From assembly GCA_003563055.1 (NCBI GenBank), contig PWSY01000047.1, positions 1 to 36,219 of the forward strand: a stretch of DNA of 36,219 nucleotides. The letters are read 5' to 3'. Below the pieces are notes generated by a model. That model saw only the letters and a list, made by a program, of their open reading frames with translations. It was not told the DNA's origin and did no database searches. The position numbers and the translations under genes are program-made. This DNA is from Anaerolineaceae bacterium. Its GTDB lineage: Bacteria > Chloroflexota > Anaerolineae > Anaerolineales > Anaerolineaceae. Of this stretch, positions 25,426-33,077 are shown piece by piece. The stretch's first letter is position 1, and each line of letters begins with the position of its first letter.

Positions 25426-26758
25426 AAATACTTTTCACTTAATCTCACTGGGATGTGCCAAAAACCTTGTCGATTCAGAATCAATGGCGCAGTTGCTCGA
25501 TCGCCAGGGTTTAGTATCTGCACCTGTACCTGATGAAGCAGAATACCTGATTGTAAACACTTGCGGCTTCCTCAAAGCAGCTCGCGAAGAAGCCATTATG
25601 GTGTTAACGGACCTCGCCAGTGAAAAACTCCCCTGGCAAAAGTTGGTCGTGGCTGGCTGCATGACAGAGCTACATCGTAAAGATATCCTTGAATCTGTAC
25701 CCGGTATCGACGGGTTGCTGGGGACCCGGCGCTGGATGGATATTATGGATGTGATTCGGGGGACGAATCAAAAACGCAAAGAGCTTCCCTATGCCCACTT
25801 TCCACCCTCGGCCAGCATTGAACAGGATGAAAAAGGCACCCTGCGTGCTGCCATTCAGGGTGGCAGCGCTTATATTAAAATTGCAGACGGTTGCCGACGT
25901 GCCTGTGCCTATTGTATGATTCCGTTGATTAAGGGTAGCCACATCAGCAGGCCGATCAAGGATATTATTGAAGACGCAAAAGCATTGCAGGATCAGGGGA
26001 TAAAGGAAATCATCCTGATCTCGCAAGATACAACTGACTATGGCCATGATCTTGACATCCAAGATGGGTTGCTAACACTATTGGAATCAATACTTGAGGC
26101 TGTCCCCCATATCCCCTGGATCCGGTTGATGTACACCTTTCCTGGGTACGTCAGAGAACCGCTGATTAACCTGATGGAGTCTGAACCTCAAATCCTGCCC
26201 TACCTTGACTTGCCACTGCAACACGCTGACCCTCAAATCCTCAAATCGATGCGTCGACCATCGAATATTCTAGGTGTCCGAAAAACCTTATCAAAAATCC
26301 GCGCAAAAATACCGGATGTTGCTTTAAGAACCACATTTATTGTCGGTTATCCTGGCGAAGATGAGACTTCATTTCAAAAACTGATCAACTTCGTCCAGGC
26401 TGTTCGTTTTGACCACCTGGGCGCATTCAGTTATTCTTTTGAACCGAACACACCAGCAGAAGCATTAGGCGACCCAATCTCAGAACACAAAAAAATTGAA
26501 AGGCTGGAAAAACTGATGCAGGTTCAGGCTGAGATCTCACTGGAGCGCAACCAGAAATTTATTGGGAAACAGTTGGACGTTCTGGTTGAAGGCGTGGATG
26601 AAGACAATCAAATATCAATCGGCCGTTCCTACCGGGATGCGCCAGAAATTGATGGCCTGGTGATGATTGAAGGCCTTGCGCCCCTTGGTGAACTGGTACA
26701 GGTACAAATACACAGTGCCATCACCCATGACCTGGTTGGCACCTTGGCCTCACCTTAA
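25409..26758 (+). CDS. rimO: Ribosomal protein uS12 (S12) methylthiotransferase RimO
   Basis: A 449-residue radical SAM methylthiotransferase that modifies the conserved aspartate of S12 near the decoding site. The N-terminal MTTase domain has its three cluster cysteines (LGCAKNLVDSE, NTCGFL, AGCMTE). The radical SAM motif is CRRACAYC, and a C-terminal TRAM domain is present from about residue 385. LISLGCAKNLVDSE and the length identify RimO rather than MiaB. Its start lies inside the end of the RodZ-like gene, so the two are probably coupled. A terminator follows. Confidence 0.95.
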   Translation: MTKRTKNTFHLISLGCAKNLVDSESMAQLLDRQGLVSAPVPDEAEYLIVNTCGFLKAAREEAIMVLTDLASEKLPWQKLVVAGCMTELHRKDILESVPGIDGLLGTRRWMDIMDVIRGTNQKRKELPYAHFPPSASIEQDEKGTLRAAIQGGSAYIKIADGCRRACAYCMIPLIKGSHISRPIKDIIEDAKALQDQGIKEIILISQDTTDYGHDLDIQDGLLTLLESILEAVPHIPWIRLMYTFPGYVREPLINLMESEPQILPYLDLPLQHADPQILKSMRRPSNILGVRKTLSKIRAKIPDVALRTTFIVGYPGEDETSFQKLINFVQAVRFDHLGAFSYSFEPNTPAEALGDPISEHKKIERLEKLMQVQAEISLERNQKFIGKQLDVLVEGVDEDNQISIGRSYRDAPEIDGLVMIEGLAPLGELVQVQIHSAITHDLVGTLASP

Positions 26759-26765
26759 AATAAAA

Positions 26766-26798
26766 ACCACCCGGTCTCTCAACGGATGGTCTTTTTTT
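26766..26798 (+). terminator. Intrinsic terminator of the RodZ-like/rimO unit
   Basis: ACCACCCG (26766-26773) pairs with CGGATGGT (26783-26790), seven of eight bases, followed by C and seven Ts (26792-26798). Confidence 0.8.
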
Positions 26799-26830
26799 GA
26801 TGATAGAAATAATGAGCGGTATAAGAAGGC

Positions 26831-27976
26831 TCACTCTTCCGGCTCTTCTGTGGGTTCCCCGGTGGGTTCCTCGGTCGGTTCCTCTGTTGGTTCCTCAGTG
26901 GGGGTCTCAATAGGTTCGTCTGGCTCTTCTCCCGGCGTCGGGGTCGGTGTAGGTTCACCTGGGGGAGGCGGTGGCGGCTCCAATGATTCTAAGCATGCCT
27001 CAGCGATCAATCGCGCATTCTCCACCACCTCTGGCCCCGAACCCATTTCTACAGCTCTTTCGATATACTCCTGTGCTTCACAATACAGGCCTGCGCCGGC
27101 GAGTTCATAAGCGTATTCAATCGCGCCAATCCGGTAACGCTCGGTGGCTGTCATAAAGGTGCCATCCCGCAAATTGGGCAGGTGGGGGTAAACCTGTCCA
27201 AAATAAAGGACAACTTGAGACCAATCAATTTCCCAATAACTGGCCCCGGTGAGATAGAGCCGTGTCCAGGTGCGTAATCCCTCTGCAGTGTTATCCAGAG
27301 GTGCAAAGCGTTCAGCGAGACTCAGGTCATAAATTCCCGGTTCAAGACTTCCTTCTACCAGGATCTTTTGAACACCCCGATTGCGTAAAGCAATATAGAG
27401 CATACCGTCCACCTGAACTGGACGGAAATCTAAATTCTTAAGGCGTAAAGCCTCTATGGTTTGAATCGCTTCATCCCACAGCTGCTCTGCAATGTGTTGT
27501 TTGGCCAGGTCATAAAGATCCTCTGCACCCCGCAAATCTGGTGTGGGTGTATACACTGGTTCAGTCGGTGTCGGTGATGGCTGCGGCGTGGGTGTTTTGA
27601 AGGTTGTCTGCATAAGTAAAGCTTGACTGTAAAGCTCACCAACCTCAGCCAGTTCTTCATCGCTCATTTGTTCCGACATCTCATCTAATAGCCAATCAAG
27701 ACGCCCCAATGCGACTTCAAAACGGCCTTCTTCCAGATCCAACTTCGCGCTGGTTATTTGTGATCGAATTTTCGGCGCAGCCTGTGCATCAGCCAACCGT
27801 ATCCGGTCTGTAATGCCACGAGAGACACCTAACAAAACGCCTAGTGCAACCACCAGGAAGAACAATACAAGTCCCAAAATATACCATGACGAACGCTTTT
27901 GAAAAAATTTCTTTTTTACACGTTCAGGTTTATCATTTTTTAAGTCTTTGTTCATGCCACTTACTGTTTCATTCAT
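26831..27976 (-). CDS. Membrane-anchored TPR-like protein with EEPT repeats
   Basis: A 381-residue protein that I cannot name. A basic N-terminus is followed by one membrane helix (about residues 31-52, WYILGLVLFFLVVALGVLLG), so the rest is probably outside the cytoplasm. Two helical segments look TPR-like (about 60-125 and 150-335, with KLDLEEGRFEVALGRLDWLL and AKQHIAEQLWDEAIQTIEAL), separated by a TPTP linker (about 128-147). The tail (from about 338) is proline-, threonine- and glutamate-rich with EEPT repeated at a 12-base period in the DNA. Such tails are common in Anaerolineae surface proteins. It lies 22 bases behind murJ, which suggests an envelope role. Confidence 0.75.
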   Translation of the reverse strand: MNETVSGMNKDLKNDKPERVKKKFFQKRSSWYILGLVLFFLVVALGVLLGVSRGITDRIRLADAQAAPKIRSQITSAKLDLEEGRFEVALGRLDWLLDEMSEQMSDEELAEVGELYSQALLMQTTFKTPTPQPSPTPTEPVYTPTPDLRGAEDLYDLAKQHIAEQLWDEAIQTIEALRLKNLDFRPVQVDGMLYIALRNRGVQKILVEGSLEPGIYDLSLAERFAPLDNTAEGLRTWTRLYLTGASYWEIDWSQVVLYFGQVYPHLPNLRDGTFMTATERYRIGAIEYAYELAGAGLYCEAQEYIERAVEMGSGPEVVENARLIAEACLESLEPPPPPPGEPTPTPTPGEEPDEPIETPTEEPTEEPTEEPTGEPTEEPEE

Positions 27977-27998
27977 GTGCAGGATTATACCTTATTCC

Positions 27999-29540
27999 CT
28001 AAAGTTGAAAAAGCAACCGAATTTCCTGGCGAATGGGTATAACCGCCACCAGCGTGCTAACGGCAATAGCCATCAAAGATAGGAATATCGCGGGAATCGA
28101 AGTTGGGATTAGAAATAGAATCAGCCCCACCCCCACAGCCGCGCCTAAGGCACTGATCCCACCTCGTAAAAATGACCCGCCCAACTGAAACCGTTCAGGC
28201 AGGCCACGGTTTAATAACAATACCAATAGCGCAGCTTGAAGGCTATAAGAAATGGAATTGGCAATGGCTATCCCACTGGAGGCCAAAGTCCCCATCAATG
28301 GAATCGCCAAGGCAATAAAGACTGCAAAACCCAAACCGGACACCATCATCGGCACATGTGGCTTTTGATTGGCAAAGAAAGAGCGAACACCTAATTCAAC
28401 GATGGCGTGCCCTAACAAACCAAGTAAAAAGCCCTGCGCGGCCCAAAGCACCAATTGGGATTCTTCTAAACCGAACCCAAAAGCAAACTGGATTAACGGC
28501 ATGCTGGTCAATGAAAGGATCACTGCAACAGGCAAAGACAGCGCGATCATCACCTTCAGGCTTCGTTCAATGGTTTTTTTAAAGGCCAGGTACTCTCCCT
28601 CTGCCAGGTGATCGGAGAGGGTTGGCAGTAAAGCCGTGGCAATGGCAGTACCAATCATTGTTTCTGGCACTTGCTGAATCCACCATCCAAAACTTAACGC
28701 AGTCACTGACCCAACCGGCAATCGTGAGGCGAGGTTGTCCTGCGCGAGAAAAATCAATTGAATAAAGACCATGCTGACGAGCCTCGGTCCCATTAACCTT
28801 AACACCCTGTGAACTCCCGAATCTTTTAAGTCGATTTTTGGAAACCATTTGAACTTAAATTTTACCAACCCCGGGATTTGAACCAGCAAATGCAAACCGG
28901 CGCCAATGATCACGCCATACACCAAACCATGGATGCCCATACCAAAGCCTGGCAGTTGGATACCACCAATTCGGTAACCCACCTGAGGTGCGAGGATCAC
29001 AGCCCCAAAAATTTTTCCACCATCATAGACCAAAGGGGCTACAGCTGGCAAAAGAAAATGTTGATTGGCCTGTAATCCTGCCATTACCAGGCCGCTGATT
29101 GAGAAAATCAGCGTTGCAATCAGGTTCAATCGCATCAGTTGAACAGCCAGGGCTTGCTGTGACGGCGTAAAACCGGGGGCAATACCTAGCTCACCACGCA
29201 CCAATGGCCCCGCTAGCAGTCCCACAATCAATGCCAGTACAGCGGTCACAACAAAGGCCAGGTTAGCCACCTGAGAAAACAACAACCACGAGGATTCCCG
29301 TCCCTCTTTTGTTCTTTTCTCTGAAAGGACAGGAATAAAGGCAATTGCCAGGGCACCGCCAGAAATCAATGCAAACAACAGGTCGGGCAGGTTATTGGCC
29401 GCATTGAAAACATCCAGCTCTGCAGACAAACCAAATTGTCGCCCAATGATAATTGTCCGAAAAACCGCCAGTAGTTTGTCAAGTCCAAAAAACACAAATA
29501 ACATCATCGACACGCGGCTCAAACGGCTGAATTTTTTCAT
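27999..29540 (-). CDS. murJ: MurJ/MviN-family lipid II flippase
   Basis: A 513-residue polytopic membrane protein of the MOP superfamily with about 14 hydrophobic helices. The N-terminus (FGLDKLLAVFRTIIIGRQFG) and the NAANNLPDLLFALISGGALAIAFIPVLSE block are diagnostic of MurJ, as are the paired-half repeats (VPETMIGTAIATALLPTLSDH). It carries lipid II across the cytoplasmic membrane for peptidoglycan assembly. The presence of MurJ with a RodZ-like protein nearby argues for a peptidoglycan-containing cell. It is the first gene of a two-gene minus-strand unit and diverges from the RNA-modification operon. Confidence 0.92.
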   Translation of the reverse strand: MKKFSRLSRVSMMLFVFFGLDKLLAVFRTIIIGRQFGLSAELDVFNAANNLPDLLFALISGGALAIAFIPVLSEKRTKEGRESSWLLFSQVANLAFVVTAVLALIVGLLAGPLVRGELGIAPGFTPSQQALAVQLMRLNLIATLIFSISGLVMAGLQANQHFLLPAVAPLVYDGGKIFGAVILAPQVGYRIGGIQLPGFGMGIHGLVYGVIIGAGLHLLVQIPGLVKFKFKWFPKIDLKDSGVHRVLRLMGPRLVSMVFIQLIFLAQDNLASRLPVGSVTALSFGWWIQQVPETMIGTAIATALLPTLSDHLAEGEYLAFKKTIERSLKVMIALSLPVAVILSLTSMPLIQFAFGFGLEESQLVLWAAQGFLLGLLGHAIVELGVRSFFANQKPHVPMMVSGLGFAVFIALAIPLMGTLASSGIAIANSISYSLQAALLVLLLNRGLPERFQLGGSFLRGGISALGAAVGVGLILFLIPTSIPAIFLSLMAIAVSTLVAVIPIRQEIRLLFQL

Positions 29541-29576
29541 GGTGTTCCAATCCTGCAGTAGTGGTGCATTTTCCTG

Positions 29577-29605
29577 ATTATGCCATAAACCGCATAGACT
29601 GACCA
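29577..29605 (-). promoter_or_regulatory. Promoter of murJ
   Basis: On the minus strand TGGTCA (29600-29605), 17 bases, then CATAAT (29577-29582) with a TGG extension. The predicted start lies about 30 bases before the murJ ATG. Confidence 0.5.
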
Positions 29606-29643
29606 GTGAAAGATAGCGTCACTTTCCCATAGAGGGTCAGGGA

Positions 29644-29652
29644 TGTTACAAT
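29644..29652 (+). promoter_or_regulatory. Extended -10 promoter of the RNA-modification operon; start at or next to the ATG
   Basis: TGT-TACAAT, -10 hexamer at 29647-29652, with a poor -35. Only seven bases separate it from the ATG at 29660, so the transcription start should fall on or beside that A. No Shine-Dalgarno is present in the usual window, consistent with a leaderless message. Confidence 0.55.
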
Positions 29653-29659
29653 TAAACCA

Positions 29660-30361
29660 ATGCAGAAACAAACACCAGCTGGAAAACTCTACATTGTTGC
29701 CACCCCCATCGGCAACCCAAAGGACATCACACTGCGCGCACTGGATATCCTGAAAAATGTCGACGGAGTCATCTGCGAGGAATACCGCCAGGGCAACCGG
29801 CTGTTAAACAAGCTGGGCCTTGAAAAAGAGCTGATTCCCCTCAACGAACACAACGAAGACCAGGAAGCACATCATATCATCACACGTATGGCTGATGGAG
29901 AAACCCTGGCGTTGATCTCCGATGCCGGCACACCCGTTTTTGCTGACCCAGGACAGCGCCTATTAGAACTGGCCTACCAGATGAATATCCCTGTCTCCCC
30001 GATACCTGGGCCAGCTTCCTTAATGGCAGCTTTATCCTTATGCGATTTCTCGATCGACCGTTTTCTATTCGCTGGCTTTCCACCCAGGAAGACCGAACAT
30101 AGGTTGGGTTTCTTACGTAAGTTATCCCACGAATCAGTCCCTGTCGTCCTAATGGATACACCCTATCGGCTGACCAAATTACTGACTGAAGCAGAGTCCG
30201 TATTTGGCAAAAACCAGGACATCCTGCTGGCCTGTGATTTAACTCAAAAAAAAGAAGCGGTCTTCAGAGGCAAAGTGCGAGACATCCTACCCGCCATTTC
30301 CGGTCAAAAACGCGAGTTCATTCTAATCGTTAACCTGAACAAACATCGACAGGAGCGTTGA
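29660..30361 (+). CDS. RsmI-like 16S rRNA (cytidine-2'-O)-methyltransferase, divergent and short
   Basis: A 233-residue SAM-dependent enzyme of the tetrapyrrole-methylase fold. RsmI adds the 2'-O-methyl group at C1402 of 16S rRNA. Motifs seen: IVATPIGNPKDITLRALDIL (12-31), ALISDAGTPVFADPGQ (84-99), PIPGPASLMAAL (115-125) and FAGFPPRK (137-144). Deviations: the usual EDTR is EEYR (40-43), the ESPHR motif is DTPYR (166-170), and the C-terminal extension of typical 280-residue RsmI is missing. It could be the cell's only RsmI or a paralogue with changed target. First gene of a five-gene operon; SD-less start; TGT-like gene follows after one base. Confidence 0.82.
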   Translation: MQKQTPAGKLYIVATPIGNPKDITLRALDILKNVDGVICEEYRQGNRLLNKLGLEKELIPLNEHNEDQEAHHIITRMADGETLALISDAGTPVFADPGQRLLELAYQMNIPVSPIPGPASLMAALSLCDFSIDRFLFAGFPPRKTEHRLGFLRKLSHESVPVVLMDTPYRLTKLLTEAESVFGKNQDILLACDLTQKKEAVFRGKVRDILPAISGQKREFILIVNLNKHRQER

Positions 30362-30362
30362 C

Positions 30363-31457
30363 ATGGTAATGGGCCAGTTATTCATTCGCGACAGAACACT
30401 CCATCTGCCGACCTTTTTGCCAGATGCGACATCCGGTTATGTTCGGGCAGTTGATTCCCGAGACCTGGAAGGGGTCGGTATTCAAGCTGTCGTGATGAAC
30501 ACCTTCCACCTGATGCAAAAACCAGGCTCTAGCACCATACAGGCATTCAAAGGTTTGCACCGCTTTGCTGGTTGGCCCAACCTAATTATTACGGATTCGG
30601 GTGGCTTTCAGGCCTATTCACTCATCCACCAGTCAGAGAAATTTGGCACAATCACCGACAGAGGAATTATCTTCCGACCAGAAGGTAGAGATCGGAAGGT
30701 TATCCTTACGCCGGAAAAGAGCATCCAGTTACAAATCAGCTTTGACAGTGATGTGGTTATTTGCCTGGATGACTGCACACACATCGATGCACCCAGGGCA
30801 ATTCAAGAACAATCTGTGAAACGCACTATCGACTGGGCTCAGCGTTGTAAAACCGAATACCTGCATCAAATTGAACAACGCCAGATTGAAGAGAGTGCCC
30901 GCCCATTAATATTTGCTGTGATACAGGGCGGCGGCATTCATGATTTCCGAAAAAAATGTGCTGAGGCTTTGCTCGAGATCGGCTTTGATGGGTTTGGCTA
31001 TGGCGGTTGGCCCCTGGATGGAGACGGTAATTTGTTGGAGGATATGATAACCCTGACGAGGGCATTGGTGCCTGATAAATACCCCATGCATGCCCTGGGA
31101 ATTGGCCACCCGATCAATCTGATGAAAACTTATCGTCGTGGTTATGACATTTTTGATTGTGCACTCCCGACTCGGGATGCCCGCCATGGCCGATTGATGC
31201 GATTTACTTGTCCAACCAACACGCGACTGACGGGCAGTGATTGGATGGAGTATGTTTACATCCAGGATAAGAAATACATCAAAGATCAACGGGGAATATC
31301 GGAATTTTGTGATTGCCCTGTTTGCGATCATTACAGCATTGGCTATTTACATCATCTTTTTAAGACTGGTGACTGGCTCTACAAACGGCTGGCAACCTTA
31401 CATAACCTCCGCTTTATGACCCAACTGACAGAACGGTTACCCAATAATGACGTATGA
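30363..31457 (+). CDS. tRNA-guanine transglycosylase-like protein, divergent substrate loop
   Basis: A 364-residue TIM-barrel transglycosylase of the TGT family, which swaps guanine for a 7-deazaguanine in RNA. Conserved: MNTFHLMQKPG, ITDSGGFQ (Asp78), FDCALPTR (Asp265, aligning with the catalytic nucleophile) and the zinc site Cys316, Cys318, Cys321 with His347, spaced exactly as in Zymomonas TGT. Changed: the GGLAVGE loop that reads the incoming base is GGWPLDG (214-220). So catalysis looks intact while base choice may differ. The start has AGGAG seven bases upstream. Its end overlaps the first Arm-like gene by 11 bases. It may be the ordinary Q enzyme of this lineage or act on another RNA; its neighbours are rRNA enzymes. 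Confidence 0.85.
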   Translation: MVMGQLFIRDRTLHLPTFLPDATSGYVRAVDSRDLEGVGIQAVVMNTFHLMQKPGSSTIQAFKGLHRFAGWPNLIITDSGGFQAYSLIHQSEKFGTITDRGIIFRPEGRDRKVILTPEKSIQLQISFDSDVVICLDDCTHIDAPRAIQEQSVKRTIDWAQRCKTEYLHQIEQRQIEESARPLIFAVIQGGGIHDFRKKCAEALLEIGFDGFGYGGWPLDGDGNLLEDMITLTRALVPDKYPMHALGIGHPINLMKTYRRGYDIFDCALPTRDARHGRLMRFTCPTNTRLTGSDWMEYVYIQDKKYIKDQRGISEFCDCPVCDHYSIGYLHHLFKTGDWLYKRLATLHNLRFMTQLTERLPNNDV

Positions 31458-32256
31458 AACCCAACTGGCGGCACTTGTCAGAAAGGTTAGCGCCAACAAG
31501 AAATACCACGCCATTTCCCCTGACCTGGTTACAAGACTCAGCAAAGAAGCACTCAGTCAGGGCCTATCGGGGAAGTTGGCGCTAAAGACAGTACGCAAGA
31601 AATTGCACCAGGTGGGCGGTGCTTATTTTCGGCGCCAAATCAATTACCAGAGTGCCACCAACCAACTGGAGATGCTGCCAGCAGACATTAAATCCAGTGC
31701 CATAAAAGCATTTTGCATCAAACACATGCAGACCCATGCATCGACAGCGGAACGCCTGCCGATCCTGGAAACTTTTTATCACACCTGCCTTGAAGCAATC
31801 GCACCCATCACCAGCGTTCTCGACCTGGCCTGCGGACTAAACCCCCTGGCAATACCCTGGATGCCGCTGTCAGACATCATGACTTATCAATCCTGTGACA
31901 TTTACCGCGACATGATGTCATTCATCCAATCCTTTTTCCAGCATGTCAACGTCGACGGGCATGCGCAGACCTGTGATGTGATTGGAGACCTTCCAAAGAG
32001 CAAAGCACAAATCGCCTTTCTGCTCAAATCAATTCCCTGTCTCGAACAAATTCAAGCTGCCATTGGTCCCCAGCTGCTGACAGAAATAGAAGCAGATCAT
32101 ATCCTGGTCTCATTCCCGGTGCGGAGCTTAGGCGGCCGCCAAAAAGGGATGTTGGATTTCTACAGGGATCATTTCTGCCAATTGACCTCTGGCACCCCAT
32201 GGACTATCCAGGAGTTCATTTTCGACACTGAACTGGCATTCTTGGTAAGCAAATGA
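31447..32256 (+). CDS. Arm/FmrO-family 16S rRNA (guanine1405-N7)-methyltransferase homologue
   Basis: A 269-residue protein that carries the full set of Arm-family signatures: an N-terminal helical domain (about 1-95, KTVRKKLHQVGGAYF), HASTAERL (97-104), the SAM-binding DLACGLNPLAIPWM (126-139), LLKSIPCLEQ (192-201) and SFPVRSLGGRQKGM (222-235). Known members (RmtB, Sgm, FmrO) methylate N7 of G1405 in helix 44 and protect ribosomes against 4,6-disubstituted aminoglycosides. Here the gene lies in a housekeeping-looking RNA-modification operon, with no antibiotic-production or mobile genes in view. It overlaps the TGT-like gene by 11 bases and the second Arm-like gene by four. Target G1405 is inferred, not shown. 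Confidence 0.88.
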   Translation: MTYETQLAALVRKVSANKKYHAISPDLVTRLSKEALSQGLSGKLALKTVRKKLHQVGGAYFRRQINYQSATNQLEMLPADIKSSAIKAFCIKHMQTHASTAERLPILETFYHTCLEAIAPITSVLDLACGLNPLAIPWMPLSDIMTYQSCDIYRDMMSFIQSFFQHVNVDGHAQTCDVIGDLPKSKAQIAFLLKSIPCLEQIQAAIGPQLLTEIEADHILVSFPVRSLGGRQKGMLDFYRDHFCQLTSGTPWTIQEFIFDTELAFLVSK

Positions 32257-33071
32257 GTAAAAAACCGATCGACACCAAGGAATTTGCTACCAAAATACTC
32301 AATTCGAAGAAATACCGTCACCTGGGTCTGAATCGGTCTACAATTAACGATCTTGTCCACCGTGAAGCACAAATCCAATCATCAGACAAAGCCATATTTA
32401 AAACTGTCCGGCGGAAACTGCACAATATCGTGGCACCATATCTGGGTGAACCAAATTACGCAAGTCTTCTTGAAAGACTATCTGAAATCCCGGAAACATC
32501 GCCCCAGTCAGAACAAATCCTGTCTTTTTGTCTTGATGTTCTTTCAGAACATGCCTCAACAGCAGAGCGAATCCCTCATATGAGCGCATTCTATGAACAA
32601 CTCTTTCAAAGAACCGGTAAGCCTGAGAGGCTGATGGACCTTGCTTGTGGTCTCCACCCACTTTCCTTCCCCTGGATGGGTCTGCCGATTACTGTAAAAT
32701 ATCATGCTTACGATATCATCCAGGTACGCATCGATTTCATCAACCATTTCTTCCAGAAATTGGGCCTGGCACCTTACGCAGAAAATCGGGATATCCTCGT
32801 AGATCCACCTGATTACCATGCCGACCTGGGCATTTTTTTTAAAGAAGCCCATCGCTTCGAAAAGAGGCAGCCAGGTTGTAACCGATCCTTTTGGGAGCGC
32901 TTAAATGTTGACACACTGGCTGTTTCACTCCCTGCTCACGATCTGTCAAACACTCACAGCCTCATAGAGCCCCACCGCAGGTTGATAGAGAATAATCTGC
33001 CTGGTCATAGCACGGTCACAGAGCTGTTAATTGAGAATGAAATTGTCTTTTTGATTGATCACCCGGGTTAA
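32253..33071 (+). CDS. Second, diverged Arm-family rRNA methyltransferase homologue
   Basis: A 272-residue tandem paralogue of the preceding gene. The N-terminal half aligns well: KTVRRKLHNIVAPYL, HASTAERIP (100-108) and the SAM motif DLACGLHPLSFPWM (129-142, Asn to His in the loop). The C-terminal half has lost the family's catalytic-side motifs: LLKSIPCLEQ becomes FFKEAHRFEKRQ (195-206) and SFPVRSLGGRQKGM becomes SLPAHDLSNTHSLI (225-238). The frame is intact and codon use looks normal, so it is not a fresh pseudogene. It may have a different target base, be an inactive partner of the first protein, or bind without methylating. ATGA overlap with the first gene suggests equal expression. Confidence 0.8.
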   Translation: MSKKPIDTKEFATKILNSKKYRHLGLNRSTINDLVHREAQIQSSDKAIFKTVRRKLHNIVAPYLGEPNYASLLERLSEIPETSPQSEQILSFCLDVLSEHASTAERIPHMSAFYEQLFQRTGKPERLMDLACGLHPLSFPWMGLPITVKYHAYDIIQVRIDFINHFFQKLGLAPYAENRDILVDPPDYHADLGIFFKEAHRFEKRQPGCNRSFWERLNVDTLAVSLPAHDLSNTHSLIEPHRRLIENNLPGHSTVTELLIENEIVFLIDHPG

Positions 33072-33077
33072 ATATCT

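Noticed and set aside
26667-27110. Plus-strand frame with GSSVGSS repeats
   Set aside because: It is the antisense image of the EEPT repeats of the minus-strand membrane protein and of the end of rimO; no start signal or domain.
30363-31457. TGT-like gene as a DpdA-type DNA-modifying transglycosylase
   Set aside because: No other dpd or phage genes are near, and the zinc-site spacing and flanking motifs match RNA-acting TGT. Not excluded by experiment.
31447-33071. Arm-like genes as a recently acquired resistance cassette
   Set aside because: No integrase, transposase, repeats or resistance partners; they are translation-coupled inside the operon, and no shift in base composition stands out by eye.
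32253-33071. Second Arm-like gene as a pseudogene
   Set aside because: The frame is full-length, the SAM motif is kept, and coupling to both neighbours is intact.
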